64,000 bases of DNA from Chitinophaga sp. CF118. GTDB taxonomy: Bacteria > Bacteroidota > Bacteroidia > Chitinophagales > Chitinophagaceae. The stretch lies in assembly GCF_900112615.1 (NCBI RefSeq), contig NZ_FOMK01000001.1:1612001-1676000 (forward strand), given 5' to 3'. Shown here in pieces: positions 45,830-55,359 of this stretch. Every line of letters starts with the position of its first letter. The stretch's first letter is position 1. Both the position numbers and the translations under genes were made by a program. Under the pieces are notes generated by a model that was given only the letters and a program-made list of their open reading frames with translations, was not told the origin of the DNA and made no database searches.

Positions 45830-46111
45830 AATAATAAATAATCATTTTTACAACTTTACATATTTTACCTCTCTATTTACGGATTTCGGCTTTCATATAT
45901 TATGAGTGTGATTTTTTAAGTTCCAATATCACGAGCTACAACCTAATGAGAACCGAATTTACATGACTGATGCGTAATTAAAAAACTTCCGTTTCTTTCC
46001 CCGAAAGAGAGACATGTTTGGCGATGTTTTGTTTGAGAGGTTATTTTATTTTGTATTCATCCTAACTCACAACGCTAAATCTTAGTAATCACAGTTTTCT
46101 CTTTTTAAGTT
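45830..46111. other. AT-rich intergenic stretch
   Basis: Nothing supported on either strand; no clear hairpin before the GH39 gene. Confidence 0.3.
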
Positions 46112-47686
46112 TCACAGTTTGTTTAAAGTAATCAGCAACACATCATTCTCCCTAATGTCCAGGTTCAGATCATAACTACGGTTTGAACCAATGGTGACGC
46201 TTTTACTGACTACAGGCGTATCATTATTTTTCTCCTTAATTAAGGCTACCTGTTGCTTCGTCAGTTGACTGGGTGCGCCAAGATCTAGGTAGGTAGTGTA
46301 AGAATCATTTGTGCGATAACCTGTTTTATAAACAAGGAGGTTGTACTTACCGGCTGCCAGATTTTTAAAGTTTAATATTACGCTTCCTTTGTCTTTTGAT
46401 GGCAGATCTCTTTTATAATATACCTGGTTGTTTACCTTGTTATCTGGAAGCGTGTAGGTGAAGTCCCATAATAATAATTGCACATTTCCTTTTTCATCCT
46501 TACAAGCCCACGAGGCGGGATCAGTATTTTGTAATTCTTGCCTGCCCAGCATATTCAGGTATTTATAAGCGTAAAAAGCTGGTTTATTGATGTCCTGGTA
46601 ATTCATCAATCCAAAACCTCCGTGAAAAGGTGTTGTTCTCGGTCCCGCTTCTTCAAATATGTCGGTAAATGTCCAATATGACATAGAATTAGCCGCCGTA
46701 CCTGCCTTCTTGATCTTTTCCAGAATATAAGCAGCCTCATGGTAGCTGTCATGCACTGGGTCGGCGGGCGTATAGGAAGAACTCCATTCTGTATAATGAA
46801 GTTCCAGGTGAGGTAAAGCCGACTGCTCAATCTGCTTCCTTGAGTTTATTATATCTCCATATACAGAGCGTTCGTTTTTACTTAAAATCGTTCCTGTACT
46901 GCCTGTTTCATCAAGATAACCTTGGTCAACACCATAAGTGTGCGTACTTACAAAATCCGCCGGAACATTATTCTGTACGCAGTATGAAATGAACTCCGGT
47001 ATCCATGCATTACCTGCGGTAGCTGGCCCGCCTACTTTAAAGGCGGATGAAACAGATTTTATCGCATTGGCAGTTACATTGTATAGCTTAAAGTATTCGG
47101 CCTGATCGCCCGTCCAGAACCCATCTTTTAAATTGGGTTCGTTCCACACTTCAAAATACCATTTCTTTACTTCTTCCTTTCCATAGCGTTCCACCCAATG
47201 CTTTACCAACGACTGTATCAGATCGCCCCATTTATTGTAATCTTTAGGTGGCGTAACATTACCCTTCCACCAGAAGATGGTTTTGTTTCCGCTGGCTAAA
47301 GCTTGCGGCATAAATCCCAGTTCAACAAACGGTTTAATCTGAACTTGTTCCAGAAAATCATACAGCTCATCAATATATTGCCAGTTATAAACAGGATGAC
47401 CGTTTTTGTCTTCACTGTATACGCCCATATCATCGCATAAAAGACCGTGCATTCTGATGTATCTGAAACCCAATTGATCTTTAACGTAGCGAAGCTGACG
47501 TTGCCAATCGGCCCGAAGCCCTTCGTTCGCTCTCCCGGCTCCTACGCACAGGTTAAAATCCCTATTCAAAGGGCCTTGTACTTTACCGGCGTCCACTACA
47601 ATACTGCGAACTAATCCTTGTATAGATTGCGACTTTCCTGCCAAAACACCTAGCGAAAGCGTAGAGATTAATAAAATCCTTTTCAT
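46112..47686 (-). CDS. Glycoside hydrolase family 39 (xylosidase-like)
   Basis: A 524-residue secreted glycoside hydrolase with signal peptide ending GKSQS and a TIM barrel of the GH39 type (beta-xylosidase / alpha-L-iduronidase). The acid/base is the Glu in FEVWNEPNL and the nucleophile the Glu in HYTEWSSSY. Residues after about 400 form a beta-sandwich. It probably degrades plant xylan or similar polymers in the periplasm. It is monocistronic. Confidence 0.9.
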   Translation of the reverse strand: MKRILLISTLSLGVLAGKSQSIQGLVRSIVVDAGKVQGPLNRDFNLCVGAGRANEGLRADWQRQLRYVKDQLGFRYIRMHGLLCDDMGVYSEDKNGHPVYNWQYIDELYDFLEQVQIKPFVELGFMPQALASGNKTIFWWKGNVTPPKDYNKWGDLIQSLVKHWVERYGKEEVKKWYFEVWNEPNLKDGFWTGDQAEYFKLYNVTANAIKSVSSAFKVGGPATAGNAWIPEFISYCVQNNVPADFVSTHTYGVDQGYLDETGSTGTILSKNERSVYGDIINSRKQIEQSALPHLELHYTEWSSSYTPADPVHDSYHEAAYILEKIKKAGTAANSMSYWTFTDIFEEAGPRTTPFHGGFGLMNYQDINKPAFYAYKYLNMLGRQELQNTDPASWACKDEKGNVQLLLWDFTYTLPDNKVNNQVYYKRDLPSKDKGSVILNFKNLAAGKYNLLVYKTGYRTNDSYTTYLDLGAPSQLTKQQVALIKEKNNDTPVVSKSVTIGSNRSYDLNLDIRENDVLLITLNKL

Positions 47687-47783
47687 AATTCACCAATAAT
47701 GATAATAGATGAGTAGCCAATTACAAATATATATAAGTCATGTAGTGCTTTAACGGGAATTTTTGATGCCCATCGTTCTAAAA

Positions 47784-48686
47784 TCACCTGTAATTAATTC
47801 TATTCCCTTCTGTATTTTTCAAATGGGCCACCACACCTGCCGGAAGCTCCTTGCTTTCCATGAGAAAACTTACAGAATCAGTAACAAAGTTTTTTGTATT
47901 GTTTACTTTTTGGAAAATTTCAAACAGGGCAATAGGTTCCTGGTTAAAACTGATACAGGTGCTAATAAAATGCATCTCACTCAATTTATAATCCGGTTGT
48001 TTTAGTTTTTCATTAATATCTTTCAGACGTGAAATAAAATGCCGTTGCCGGATAAAGGTATTGCTATTCATAATAATGAAAACATAATCTGCATAAGCTG
48101 TTACTTTACCATAATACTTATGATTGTCTCCTCCACTTCTCTCTATCAGGTATTCGCCTGAAGTTTCTGATTTGTATATTTCTACTGATGAGCGCCAGAT
48201 TCTTTCTTCATTAATCTTGTCCGGGTTATCGGGCAGATTGCGGTTAAAGGAATACCAAAATCCAATTAATTCATCTAATAGTTTAGTATTCACCGCTACC
48301 TTCGGGATTTCGATTTTTAAATCATTAAAACTGAAAGCCTCTTCATGCGAATTAATAAAATCGAAGTAGTTATTATACCCTAATACCTGAACAATCCGGC
48401 TTAATTTACTAAGGTTAGGTTTACTGGCCCCATCCATGTTTTTCTTCCCTTCGTATGCTTTTAATTTATTTACAATGAGATGCTCGTAAAGATAGTTTGT
48501 ACCCAATAAATCTGCATCCTTCCTTATTCTATTCCTCTTGTTCTCTTCCTCCAACAGTCTGTTTAGCTCCTCAGCAATATACATCCACTCCGATTTTGAG
48601 ACATCTTTCCAGGCATTCTTCCTCACAAAATGAGCAGCCAGAAAATTCATCAGTTTTTCGAGATGCAATAAATCTTCTTTTTTCAT
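47784..48686 (-). CDS. Hypothetical 300-residue regulatory-type protein
   Basis: A soluble protein with an N-terminal helical region (MKKEDLLHLEKLMNFLAAHF) that includes KPNLSKLSRIVQVLGYNNYFDF, a pattern seen in winged-helix/DNA-associated N-termini of Bacteroidota proteins, then an alpha/beta C-terminal region (GEYLIERSGGDNHKYYGKVTAYADYVFII). No catalytic motif. The divergent gene at 48781 starts 94 bp away. Confidence 0.5.
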   Translation of the reverse strand: MKKEDLLHLEKLMNFLAAHFVRKNAWKDVSKSEWMYIAEELNRLLEEENKRNRIRKDADLLGTNYLYEHLIVNKLKAYEGKKNMDGASKPNLSKLSRIVQVLGYNNYFDFINSHEEAFSFNDLKIEIPKVAVNTKLLDELIGFWYSFNRNLPDNPDKINEERIWRSSVEIYKSETSGEYLIERSGGDNHKYYGKVTAYADYVFIIMNSNTFIRQRHFISRLKDINEKLKQPDYKLSEMHFISTCISFNQEPIALFEIFQKVNNTKNFVTDSVSFLMESKELPAGVVAHLKNTEGNRINYR

Positions 48687-48780
48687 AAGACGAATATAAG
48701 ACGTAAATAGTATTGAATAATACTAATATAAGACTTTTATATCTTACTCTTTTCAGAAGTTTACTATTGAAAAAAAAGCA

Positions 48781-50169
48781 ATGAAACCTCCACATTCAAA
48801 TATTCTGTTAACTAACGAACATATAAATTACCGGCAAAATGCGCTTTGGATACGGATTGAAAATTATGCTATTGACGATGCCAATGCAGTCATTCCGTTT
48901 TCTAAAAAAATGGCACAAACGGAGAATTGGACTGATAATTTTACCAGGGATGCCATTCAGGAATATAAACGGTTTGTTTACCTCTGTTGCATAGCTGAAA
49001 ATGGAGCATCACCATCTATTGTGGTAGATAAGGTATGGCATATGCATTTATTGTATACTACCGAATATTGGAAAAATTTCTGCCCTAATATTCTGCAACG
49101 TGAGCTTCATCACTTTCCCAACGTAGGTGGCATTATAGATTATAAAAAACATCATGACTGGTACCTGGAAACCCTGATCTTATACATAAAGGTGTTTAAG
49201 CAAAACCCACCTGCAGAATTCTGGCGCATTCCTCCGGAATTAACGCCTTTTTTGTACTCTGATAAAATTTCTGCCACACAACCACCACTCAAGGCTTCCG
49301 CCATCAAAATAGCTCCAGCAGTTTATTATCTGACTATAGTGATCCCATTTATTCTCACCTGGTTATTATTTGGTGAATTGCCACTTCTCAATCTTTCCGT
49401 ATTCCAATACTTTGTTCTCTTTACTCCATTGCTCTTTATCATCAGGCGGCTTGTTGCAATGAGTGAGAAACGGCATCTAAAGCCCGTCATCAGAAATTTG
49501 CCACTTTACAATCGCTATCAACTTGCTTATTTATCAGGTGGCTATAACAATGCGTTTTTATTATTGGTAAATGACCTTGTGGAAAATAACTGGATTAAGA
49601 TACGCGATACGAAAAAAGAGTTTGCAAAAAAATACTTTTCACTTATAGTAGATCAAACAAGTGCTTTCGAAGATCAAAATTTCATTCAACCTGAGGTATT
49701 GTTTCAATCAATGGATCACCTGTACAATAAATCAAAATTCAGCCTTCCTCAGTTGGCATCCGCACTAAGTGAATACCTGCATCCCATTGCTACTGTACAA
49801 ACAGCAGCTCCGGAAAAAGATGCCATACTTTATCCTGTTTGGCTGGCACTATCGGCAATGATCATCTGTTGCTTTCCTGCTGAAGAAGTTAATTTGTTTA
49901 CCGGTTTTTTATATGGTATCTTTTTCTTCATGTGGTTCATTTCAATCGTTTCCTGGCAGACTCCGGACAGCGATCATACGATTATGGGAAGAGCGCTTAA
50001 AAAACAAATGCGTGCTCTTAACAACATCAGGACCATACACCAGCAGGCGATCATACTTAATCGTTTCAATGGTGTTTTTGATATTCCTCTCTTCAAAAAG
50101 ACAGCCAATTTTTTCAACGACGGAGGCAATTGTGGAGCCACCCGTCCAAGCTGTGGCTGCGGTTGCTAA
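48781..50169 (+). CDS. Membrane protein with GRDP-like N-terminus and Cys-rich tail (TIGR04222-like)
   Basis: A 462-residue protein. The N-terminal part (VVDKVWHMHLLYTTEYWKNFC) resembles the glycine-rich-domain-containing protein (GRDP) family, followed by two to four membrane segments (residues 185-235 and 355-395). It ends with a short Cys-rich tail, GATRPSCGCGC, as in the TIGR04222 group of membrane proteins. The role of that family is unknown. It is followed by a two-TM protein 23 bp later. Confidence 0.7.
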   Translation: MKPPHSNILLTNEHINYRQNALWIRIENYAIDDANAVIPFSKKMAQTENWTDNFTRDAIQEYKRFVYLCCIAENGASPSIVVDKVWHMHLLYTTEYWKNFCPNILQRELHHFPNVGGIIDYKKHHDWYLETLILYIKVFKQNPPAEFWRIPPELTPFLYSDKISATQPPLKASAIKIAPAVYYLTIVIPFILTWLLFGELPLLNLSVFQYFVLFTPLLFIIRRLVAMSEKRHLKPVIRNLPLYNRYQLAYLSGGYNNAFLLLVNDLVENNWIKIRDTKKEFAKKYFSLIVDQTSAFEDQNFIQPEVLFQSMDHLYNKSKFSLPQLASALSEYLHPIATVQTAAPEKDAILYPVWLALSAMIICCFPAEEVNLFTGFLYGIFFFMWFISIVSWQTPDSDHTIMGRALKKQMRALNNIRTIHQQAIILNRFNGVFDIPLFKKTANFFNDGGNCGATRPSCGCGC

Positions 50170-50192
50170 CAAATCATCTTATAAACAGCCAG

Positions 50193-50666
50193 ATGGAAAA
50201 TAGATATATAAACTTCACATTTGAAGGCTTTCTGAAAAATTTCCTTTTTTATATCCTGATGATTATTGTTTTCGGAGGTAGTGGTTTTATGATGATCGTG
50301 ACCTTAGCAGATTATCCGCCCACTCCCCAGACTACGACAATAATTCTGCTCATCATTCTTTTCTGGTGTCTTTTACCCGTTGGAATTTTTACCCTTAATT
50401 TCTTTAAAAAACTGCTTCCTATGTTTAACCATGCTGCCATCTTATCTCCCCGGGGCATTAAGTTTGCAGGAGAAAAAGAAATACTTTGGGTAGATATTAA
50501 AAACGCAGCATATCATTATGATGATGTAGAAAGCGTATCAGATACATTACTGCTGGAATACAAAACAGGTGGATATAAGTATTTCGATATCAGCGAAACA
50601 AATATTTGTAATGACAATACTGCTTATAGAGCTGAAATATTGAAAATAATCTTATCCTGCATTTAA
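50193..50666 (+). CDS. Two-pass membrane protein, unknown
   Basis: A 157-residue protein starting MENRYINFTFEGF, with two membrane segments (about 16-42 and 55-75) and a soluble C-terminal part (LSPRGIKFAGEKEILWVDIKN). Probably cotranscribed with the preceding gene. Ends at a strong hairpin. Confidence 0.6.
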   Translation: MENRYINFTFEGFLKNFLFYILMIIVFGGSGFMMIVTLADYPPTPQTTTIILLIILFWCLLPVGIFTLNFFKKLLPMFNHAAILSPRGIKFAGEKEILWVDIKNAAYHYDDVESVSDTLLLEYKTGGYKYFDISETNICNDNTAYRAEILKIILSCI

Positions 50667-50680
50667 TATGAGGCTAAAAA

Positions 50681-50727
50681 AGTTTATCATTTAATTAAAC
50701 CATATTGGTTTAATTAAATGATAAACT
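50681..50727. terminator. Perfect AT-rich hairpin between convergent genes
   Basis: A 21-bp perfect stem (AGTTTATCATTTAATTAAACC) with a 5-nt loop, between the genes ending at 50666 (+) and 50746 (-). Confidence 0.9.
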
Positions 50728-50745
50728 ACTGATCAATAAAAAATA

Positions 50746-51288
50746 TTACGGCCAAATTGTACCACTCTGATCTTCACTTATCCACGGCTTCCCATAACAA
50801 CTGGTACCAGGATGAGCAGCTATACAAGCTCTAACCCACTCCTTACCTACATCGTGATTCGATACCTTTTTAGGGCTGCAGTAGGTAGTCTCGGTATTAT
50901 CCTCATATAATTGATAAGCTGGATAACTTACCTTTCCTTCCACTGCACTGAATACAGGAACCTGTGCTGTATACATAGGAACATCCACTTCAATAACATC
51001 TTCCAGCAAACATCTTACTGTTACAATGCCATTACCCTGGGCCAAACCCCATTCATTAGGCGTTACACTTGCAAGCGCCCAGGTATTTGTATTAGCGGTG
51101 TAGGTCAGGTCTGCATGCGCATAACCACCCTGTGTGCTAACAACTATCCTGTATGTATAGTCATTATTAATGCTGATGTTTACGCTACGTTCGTGATCGG
51201 GTTGTAATGTAAATGAATCACCATTATTGATCATCCAATCCTGAACAGAATGCGATCTGTTCACCCATCTTAAATTGAAAAGTGGCAT
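50746..51288 (-). CDS. Beta-rich protein of unknown function
   Basis: A 180-residue protein without signal peptide. The first half is beta-rich (NINSINNDYTYRIVVSTQGGYAH-like pattern, ALASVTPNEWGLAQGNG), the last 60 residues hold a small Cys-containing domain (TTYCSPKKVSNHDVGKEW, VRACIAAHPGTSCYGKP). It lies downstream of the tail-collar gene on the same strand (30 bp) and may be part of the same transcription unit. No family is recognised. Confidence 0.5.
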   Translation of the reverse strand: MPLFNLRWVNRSHSVQDWMINNGDSFTLQPDHERSVNISINNDYTYRIVVSTQGGYAHADLTYTANTNTWALASVTPNEWGLAQGNGIVTVRCLLEDVIEVDVPMYTAQVPVFSAVEGKVSYPAYQLYEDNTETTYCSPKKVSNHDVGKEWVRACIAAHPGTSCYGKPWISEDQSGTIWP

Positions 51289-51318
51289 AATTATTAAGTT
51301 TTAAAGTTGTTAATAAAT

Positions 51319-52326
51319 TCAGGACCATTTAATAGTATATAACTCAGCCAGATTTTTGGGCCTGGTTTCTTTCCCCCCAACAGGTTTTGTATTGGAGGTA
51401 CTGGCTGTATTAATGATAGTAGCAGCAGTTTCTTTTCCTCCCAGTATGGGCTTGTCTGTAGAAAAACTTAACTGATGTTCGTGTTTAAGAAATTCATCAT
51501 TTTCCACAGTCCCTACATTGTCACCTTTCACGCTGCCTCCCAGTGCAGTTCTCTGTGCAGCATCCGGATCAGTACTGGCACCATGATCCCATGCTCTGCT
51601 GAAATAGCCCCTCATATCGGGAAGCATGGACCTCTTGTTGACTCCTGTTCCAAATCTGCCATTGATCACACTGCTCAATCGTGTATAATCAGGACCAAGT
51701 TCTACAGACGGGTTACAAAGAGATAATTCTTCAGCGGGTGGATTATCAGTAGAAATATATTGCCTCCTTTCGCCTATAATTCCCTGGATAATACAGGGAA
51801 GTGTTTTAAGGGCAATGTTGCCTGTATTAGCACATACATTTGAAATTGCTATCGTAACAAATGGAGCTTTACTTTCTACAGATAATAAAACGGAAGTGGC
51901 TTTTGGGTTTACGAACAACTGAACTTCAATTTCAAAATCTCCAATCCCTTTCTTTGTAACTGTATTGGCATCAATCCCATCAGAGAGTATTACACTTACA
52001 TCACTCACAGTGGAGATACTTAGTGTAACCCTGGCCGTAATTTTCTGTCCGCACAACATTTGCTGCCATCTTGGAAACTCATGGAGTGCCTGACTGAAAC
52101 GCATCAGACTATTATCTTCGCTTTTGAAGATGATACACCTGTTGGTAGCCGGATCAAAGCCTATCTTACCGTTTCTGCCGGGATCATCGTACAGCCATCC
52201 ATCTGGTGTTTTATAATCAATGTTATTCCCATTAATAACCTTATTGCTGTAGTACCTGAAATCACTGTTATACACAAGATTCTGCTGCTGCATTGCAAAT
52301 AGCAACCTTTCTGTTAAGGTTTCCAT
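51319..52326 (-). CDS. Phage tail-collar-like protein
   Basis: A 335-residue protein. I start it at 52326 (METLTERLLFAM...); the longer frame overlaps the preceding gene. The C-terminal part is a phage tail-collar region: LPDMRGYFSRAWDHGAS, TALGGSVKGDNVGTVENDEF and KHEHQLSF, as in the tail-fibre collar domain with its conserved histidine pair. The N-terminal two thirds is beta-sandwich-like (carbohydrate-binding-like). It follows the 225-residue gene by 58 bp. Confidence 0.75.
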   Translation of the reverse strand: METLTERLLFAMQQQNLVYNSDFRYYSNKVINGNNIDYKTPDGWLYDDPGRNGKIGFDPATNRCIIFKSEDNSLMRFSQALHEFPRWQQMLCGQKITARVTLSISTVSDVSVILSDGIDANTVTKKGIGDFEIEVQLFVNPKATSVLLSVESKAPFVTIAISNVCANTGNIALKTLPCIIQGIIGERRQYISTDNPPAEELSLCNPSVELGPDYTRLSSVINGRFGTGVNKRSMLPDMRGYFSRAWDHGASTDPDAAQRTALGGSVKGDNVGTVENDEFLKHEHQLSFSTDKPILGGKETAATIINTASTSNTKPVGGKETRPKNLAELYTIKWS

Positions 52327-52384
52327 CTTCTTTGTGTTTAACCAGGGGGCTTTTATCCCCCCTGGTGATTTGAATTCAGTTTGA

Positions 52385-53062
52385 TTATAAAGAGGCTTCC
52401 AGATAATGGAAATCAGTGGCAATACTTCTTTGTGTTACAGAAGGAACAGGGAGGAATTTTCCAGATGCACTATCATAAGCTACTGAGATTTCAGTAACCT
52501 CACCTCCAAATTTTAATATAGTCATTGGGGATGTAACTGTAGTTACTACTGTATTACTGATAACCTGAGATTGAAGCCAGATATAAACAGTGGTATAGGG
52601 AGTCATTGATGCAGTGCTGGATAATAAAACCGGAGCTGCAGAAAGCGCGTTACCAATAATATCGGTTCCGTTTACATTCGCATTCTGGTACAGGCCAACT
52701 GTCATATAATCCTTTTCAGCATACTTATTCAATAAGGTGTATGATCCTGCACTACCACCGCTGGCTGGTCCTGAAATTTTAGATGAAGGCTCCAGTGTAT
52801 ATAATTTATTCGTGGCAGCTCCTACAGGAACACTGGATAACTGAGACAATATGGCCCCATTTGTAACACCCGATGTAGAAGCATAAATTCCATATTCTTC
52901 TCCCCATGACAGCTGGTTTGACTGCATAGGTTTAAATACCTGCCAGGCCACATTTGGTGTACCTCCGCCAGTAGGTTTGGCAATAATAACATTGGTACCA
53001 GTAATATACAGCATATCAAGTTGCTTGTCTGTAAATGCTGTATTTAAAATATAAGTACTCAT
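52385..53062 (-). CDS. Beta-rich 225-residue protein, unknown
   Basis: A protein without signal peptide, largely beta and rich in Ser/Thr/Val. Striking stretches: AWQVFKPMQSNQLSWGEEYG, GLYQNANVNGTDIIGNALS and TTVTSPMTILKFGGEVTEIS. I believe this is a recurring bacterial family but cannot name it; a carbohydrate-binding or pore-like beta protein is possible. It starts 206 bp after the end of the YcaO gene, and a terminator lies between, so it is likely a separate unit from the TOMM operon. Confidence 0.55.
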   Translation of the reverse strand: MSTYILNTAFTDKQLDMLYITGTNVIIAKPTGGGTPNVAWQVFKPMQSNQLSWGEEYGIYASTSGVTNGAILSQLSSVPVGAATNKLYTLEPSSKISGPASGGSAGSYTLLNKYAEKDYMTVGLYQNANVNGTDIIGNALSAAPVLLSSTASMTPYTTVYIWLQSQVISNTVVTTVTSPMTILKFGGEVTEISVAYDSASGKFLPVPSVTQRSIATDFHYLEASL

Positions 53063-53212
53063 TTTATAAGGATTTGAAATTATACCTACTCTATTCAGGC
53101 TTTTCGGTATCCGCCTTTCATTTTATGTCAGTTTAGGAGCTCCGCCGACTTACAATTCAAAAGTAGATACCCACGCTTAAAATGCCTATTTCACCATATT
53201 TCACTAAACAAA

Positions 53213-53242
53213 AACACCGCATGCAGTGAAGCATACGGTGTT
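53213..53242 (-). terminator. Terminator of the TOMM operon
   Basis: AACACCGTATGC / GCATGCGGTGTT stem (minus strand, one G-T or A-C type mismatch near the loop) followed by TTTGTTT. It separates the YcaO gene from the beta-rich genes. Confidence 0.75.
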
Positions 53243-53268
53243 CTTATGAAATGTTCGGAAGTATAGTA

Positions 53269-55359
53269 TTAAGTTTTATCCGGATGATAAGCCTGAGGTG
53301 TCATCCATAAAGGATTCATTTCAGAATAGGTAAGAATTTTATCAGCAATACCTAATGTTACAGGTATTTCATATAACCTCCCGGAGGCAAATCTGGGACG
53401 GAATGCCCTGAGACCAGGAGCAAAAACTTTAATAACGGGCAGCCCTATATCAGGCCGGGTACAATCAACAATAATCGTATCTATCCCCAACCTGGAAAGC
53501 CTTGTTATTCCAGTGGTACACATTTCAGAAACCACAGGTGGTTTTATGAAATCATATTGCTCCGATACTATCACCCGTGCATTTGCTGATGGATACAAAA
53601 AATCTGTATCCAAACCGGCAGGAGGTACTATAGGTTTCATCAATGCACGTATTTGGATTAGTTCCGTGAGGGATCTGATGATAGCCGTGTGCGGATCAAA
53701 ATGACAACCATACCCTGCAAGGAAACCACCACTGAAACAGCCTACAGCCGCTACTACCGGTGTAACAGTATCAATCGTTAAATCCAGGAAATGTACGGAC
53801 CATCCGGCAACAGTCAGCTGCTGTAATGCAGAATGAAACCAACTGTCGTCCTCCATAATATCGGTATTGAATGCTGGTCGCCGCAAACCATTAAACCACC
53901 ATATAGCTGTTGCATCCCGTTCTATCAGTTCCAGTAATCCCTGCAGAATCGCCTCTTCCCTGGTATTCCCCGCTGAAAGACCATTGGATTCAAATATGGC
54001 AACGCGGTTGTTCTCCGGTCCGGGAAGCCCATAAAGAACCGCTTCTGCTGGTATATACCGCCTTTCCTGATCTCTCAGCGACCAGGCAGGCAACCAGTTA
54101 ATGAGCTGCCCATCGGTTAGTTTTACTGGTACGGGACCCAGGGCATGCGTAGCTTCGGGTTGTAATAATTGTGCAACATGAAAATGCTGAATTTCATAAG
54201 GAGCTACCGCATATGGGCGCAACTCTTCCAACGATGAACTGAAAATTGGTTCGTCTCCCCGGTATCTTGCACTCCTTCTCTCAATAGACTCACACAAAGC
54301 ACTCACCTTTGATGCAAGTGCAGAACTTCCTTTTCCAAATGCATTTTTGTAAAACTCATGTGCTTCCGGTTTATCATTTACAGGGGTATCCGGAAATACT
54401 GCTCCATATACATACATGGATATTTCATCTTCTGCGGTGATAGTACGCAGCTCTGATAAAATACCTGCAACAGGATTAATATGATGCTTCATCTTTTCCC
54501 ACGTATCTGCCGGAGTTACTGTTCGATAACCTGGTGCATCCGCATGGCCAGTTCCTGTATTACAAATAAAGAATGACTGATTCATCTGCCGGGTTACCAA
54601 CAACGGGTCGCCGCAAACCTTGCATTCAGGACGCCGTGTCAACAAATGGAAAACCGGGTTACCCGTTGTATCAAGAGTAATCATTTTATCTCCGAAAGGG
54701 CCATCAGGAACCCATTTCCCGGCTAATTCCACAATGCCTGCATTCAGCATATTTACCAGGGATACCGGGACATACAGAGGTATTGGAACAGCATTGTTTG
54801 TGTATTCTGCAATCCAGTTTAATACACTTGAATTCTGTTTCACCCGCCATCTCAAACATTCCAGACACAAACCCGATGCACGGGAAAAAAATGGCCCTGC
54901 AAAAGTGTACCCTGCGCCATAAATTACCGGCAGCCATATTTCATTCCGGGACAACGCTTCCTGATATGCACTTTCTGCATGAACATCATCCAGATCACCA
55001 TGACATGATACGGAATACCTTTCCGGCAACACAGGTAAAGGAATCTGCTCTCTCAGCAAATATTTCTCCTGAATAAAATCAGCGTCCCGGATAATATATC
55101 CCTGGCTGGAAAGTGTGGCAACAGCATGCAATACATGTGGAAGTACAAATTCCTTTTTAAAAAAATCAATTAACCCGCCTACTGAAAATGACCCTGTGCT
55201 CAGCAATTGTAATATCCTGATGTATAATATGCCCTCTACCCGGTATATACCGCGACATCCTATTATAAATCCCCACGTATTACCAATACCGGCATAACTC
55301 AGGTCTGGTGAAAGCATATAAATATCATCCATGCCAACCCCCTGCCTGTTTTTATCCAT
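53269..55359 (-). CDS. TOMM cyclodehydratase: RRE/E1-like domain fused to YcaO
   Basis: A 696-residue fused azoline-forming enzyme of the SagC/D (TruD/PatD) type. Residues 1-320 hold an E1-like/leader-binding part with zinc cysteines in LCLECLRWR (165,168) and CKVCG (246,249). Residues 330-696 are YcaO: GKGSSALASK, SALCESIERRSARYRG (353-), ESNGLSAGNTREEAILQGLLELIERD (split here) and GYGCHFDPHTAIIRSLTELIQ. YcaO uses ATP to cyclise Cys/Ser/Thr. The C-terminus ends LWMTPQAYHPDKT, not the classical PxPxP. It directly abuts the unknown 229-residue gene. No dehydrogenase is next to it. Confidence 0.9.
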   Translation of the reverse strand: MDKNRQGVGMDDIYMLSPDLSYAGIGNTWGFIIGCRGIYRVEGILYIRILQLLSTGSFSVGGLIDFFKKEFVLPHVLHAVATLSSQGYIIRDADFIQEKYLLREQIPLPVLPERYSVSCHGDLDDVHAESAYQEALSRNEIWLPVIYGAGYTFAGPFFSRASGLCLECLRWRVKQNSSVLNWIAEYTNNAVPIPLYVPVSLVNMLNAGIVELAGKWVPDGPFGDKMITLDTTGNPVFHLLTRRPECKVCGDPLLVTRQMNQSFFICNTGTGHADAPGYRTVTPADTWEKMKHHINPVAGILSELRTITAEDEISMYVYGAVFPDTPVNDKPEAHEFYKNAFGKGSSALASKVSALCESIERRSARYRGDEPIFSSSLEELRPYAVAPYEIQHFHVAQLLQPEATHALGPVPVKLTDGQLINWLPAWSLRDQERRYIPAEAVLYGLPGPENNRVAIFESNGLSAGNTREEAILQGLLELIERDATAIWWFNGLRRPAFNTDIMEDDSWFHSALQQLTVAGWSVHFLDLTIDTVTPVVAAVGCFSGGFLAGYGCHFDPHTAIIRSLTELIQIRALMKPIVPPAGLDTDFLYPSANARVIVSEQYDFIKPPVVSEMCTTGITRLSRLGIDTIIVDCTRPDIGLPVIKVFAPGLRAFRPRFASGRLYEIPVTLGIADKILTYSEMNPLWMTPQAYHPDKT

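Noticed and set aside
50746-53062. Prophage
   Set aside because: Only a collar-like region is seen; no terminase, portal, capsid, integrase or lysis genes accompany it.
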